Positions 18,066-18,294 of a stretch of DNA of 18,294 bases are shown piece after piece. Positions within the stretch are counted from its first letter, which is position 1; each line of letters opens with the position of its first letter. The stretch covers positions 1 to 18,294 of the forward strand of contig RXOD01004785.1 in NCBI GenBank assembly GCA_005223375.1, read 5' to 3'. The notes under the pieces are model-generated. The model was given only the letters and a program-made list of their open reading frames with translations. It ran no database searches and was not told the DNA's origin. A program made the position numbers and the translations under genes. The stretch comes from Amoebophrya sp. AT5.2 (Eukaryota > Sar > Dinophyceae > Syndiniales > Amoebophryaceae).

Positions 18066-18294
18066 ATGCATGGGTAAATTGCTCCATGCATCGCTCAATA
18101 AAATTTCTCCATGCATCGCTCAATGTGCCAGCTCAATAAAATTTCTCCATGCATCGCGAACCAATTTTTCCATTGCGATAAATTTTATATCGCTCGCGAA
18201 CCAATTTCACATCGCGAACCCACTGACTTCCCATCGCGACTTGATTTCCCATCGCAAACCAATTTGATTTCCCATCGCGACTCAATTTTCCATC
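18066..18294. repeat. Degenerate short-unit repeat array reaching the right edge
   Basis: CTCCATGCATCGCTCAAT occurs at 18082-18099 and 18107-18124. A 27-base segment (18093-18119) recurs exactly at 18131-18157, a 38-base offset. From 18152 a unit of about 18-23 bases with core CATCGCGAACCAATTT is repeated with substitutions (18189, 18210, 18231, 18250 and 18273 regions). An 8-bp inverted pair ATGCATGG/CCATGCAT sits at 18066 and 18084. The array is cut off by the window end. No coding sense. Confidence 0.8.

Noticed and set aside
17585..18091. 168-codon minus-strand open frame
   Set aside because: It overlaps the duplicated non-coding repeat and shows no domain or conserved frame between the two copies.
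18082..18294. CRISPR-like array
   Set aside because: The units are degenerate and tandem, with no constant repeats separated by unique spacers, and the context is eukaryotic.

Overview
The window is nuclear DNA of a microbial eukaryote. It is almost filled by the 3' part of one very large, spliced, plus-strand gene. Long GC-rich coding blocks are joined by GT-AG introns that are richer in A/T. The protein carries long serine, alanine, glycine, acidic and lysine/alanine runs, as is common in protists. No bacterial operon structure, Shine-Dalgarno spacing, CRISPR array, tRNA or rRNA is visible. I cannot name the species. An alveolate- or stramenopile-like protist is a guess from style only.

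Layout: exon 1 (open at the left edge, to 560), exon 2 (762-3425), exon 3 (3840-6348), exon 4 (6568-11777), exon 5 (11991-12417), exon 6 (12813 to about 15538) and exon 7 (15633-16025, stop at 16023-16025). Six introns with phases 0, 0, 1, 0, 1, 0 join them into one frame of about 4,828 visible codons; the start codon lies to the left of the window. Read one by one, the long open frames look like separate hypothetical proteins. Spliced, they reproduce end to end the order of a known but functionally uncharacterised giant family: the DUF6606 N-terminal region, DUF3638 and DUF3645, followed by the conserved blocks GFSGTDD, HTRGTD, ACMRERYLGRGQ and DEEQEREL and a final block beginning LNIFAP. I numbered residues from the first complete codon in the window (3-5 = residue 1).

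The most interesting reading is that the DUF3638/DUF3645 core is a motor ATPase. Its motifs come in the same order as those of the SecA branch of superfamily 2 helicases/translocases: GEGKT (Walker A), DESDE (motif II), GFSGT (motif III position), HTRGTD (motif V) and RERYLGRGQ (motif VI position). Around that core this copy has gained several hundred residues of disordered inserts, including two lysine/alanine-rich histone-H1-like segments and three nuclear-localisation-type basic clusters. That suggests a nuclear location and possible nucleic-acid contact.

Downstream of the stop (16026-18294) I see no convincing gene. This part holds a perfect 16-bp inverted repeat 12 bases after the stop, a 13-T run, a diverged duplication (about 17502-17657 and 17692-17890) and a degenerate repeat array with core CATCGCGAACCAATTT that runs off the right edge.
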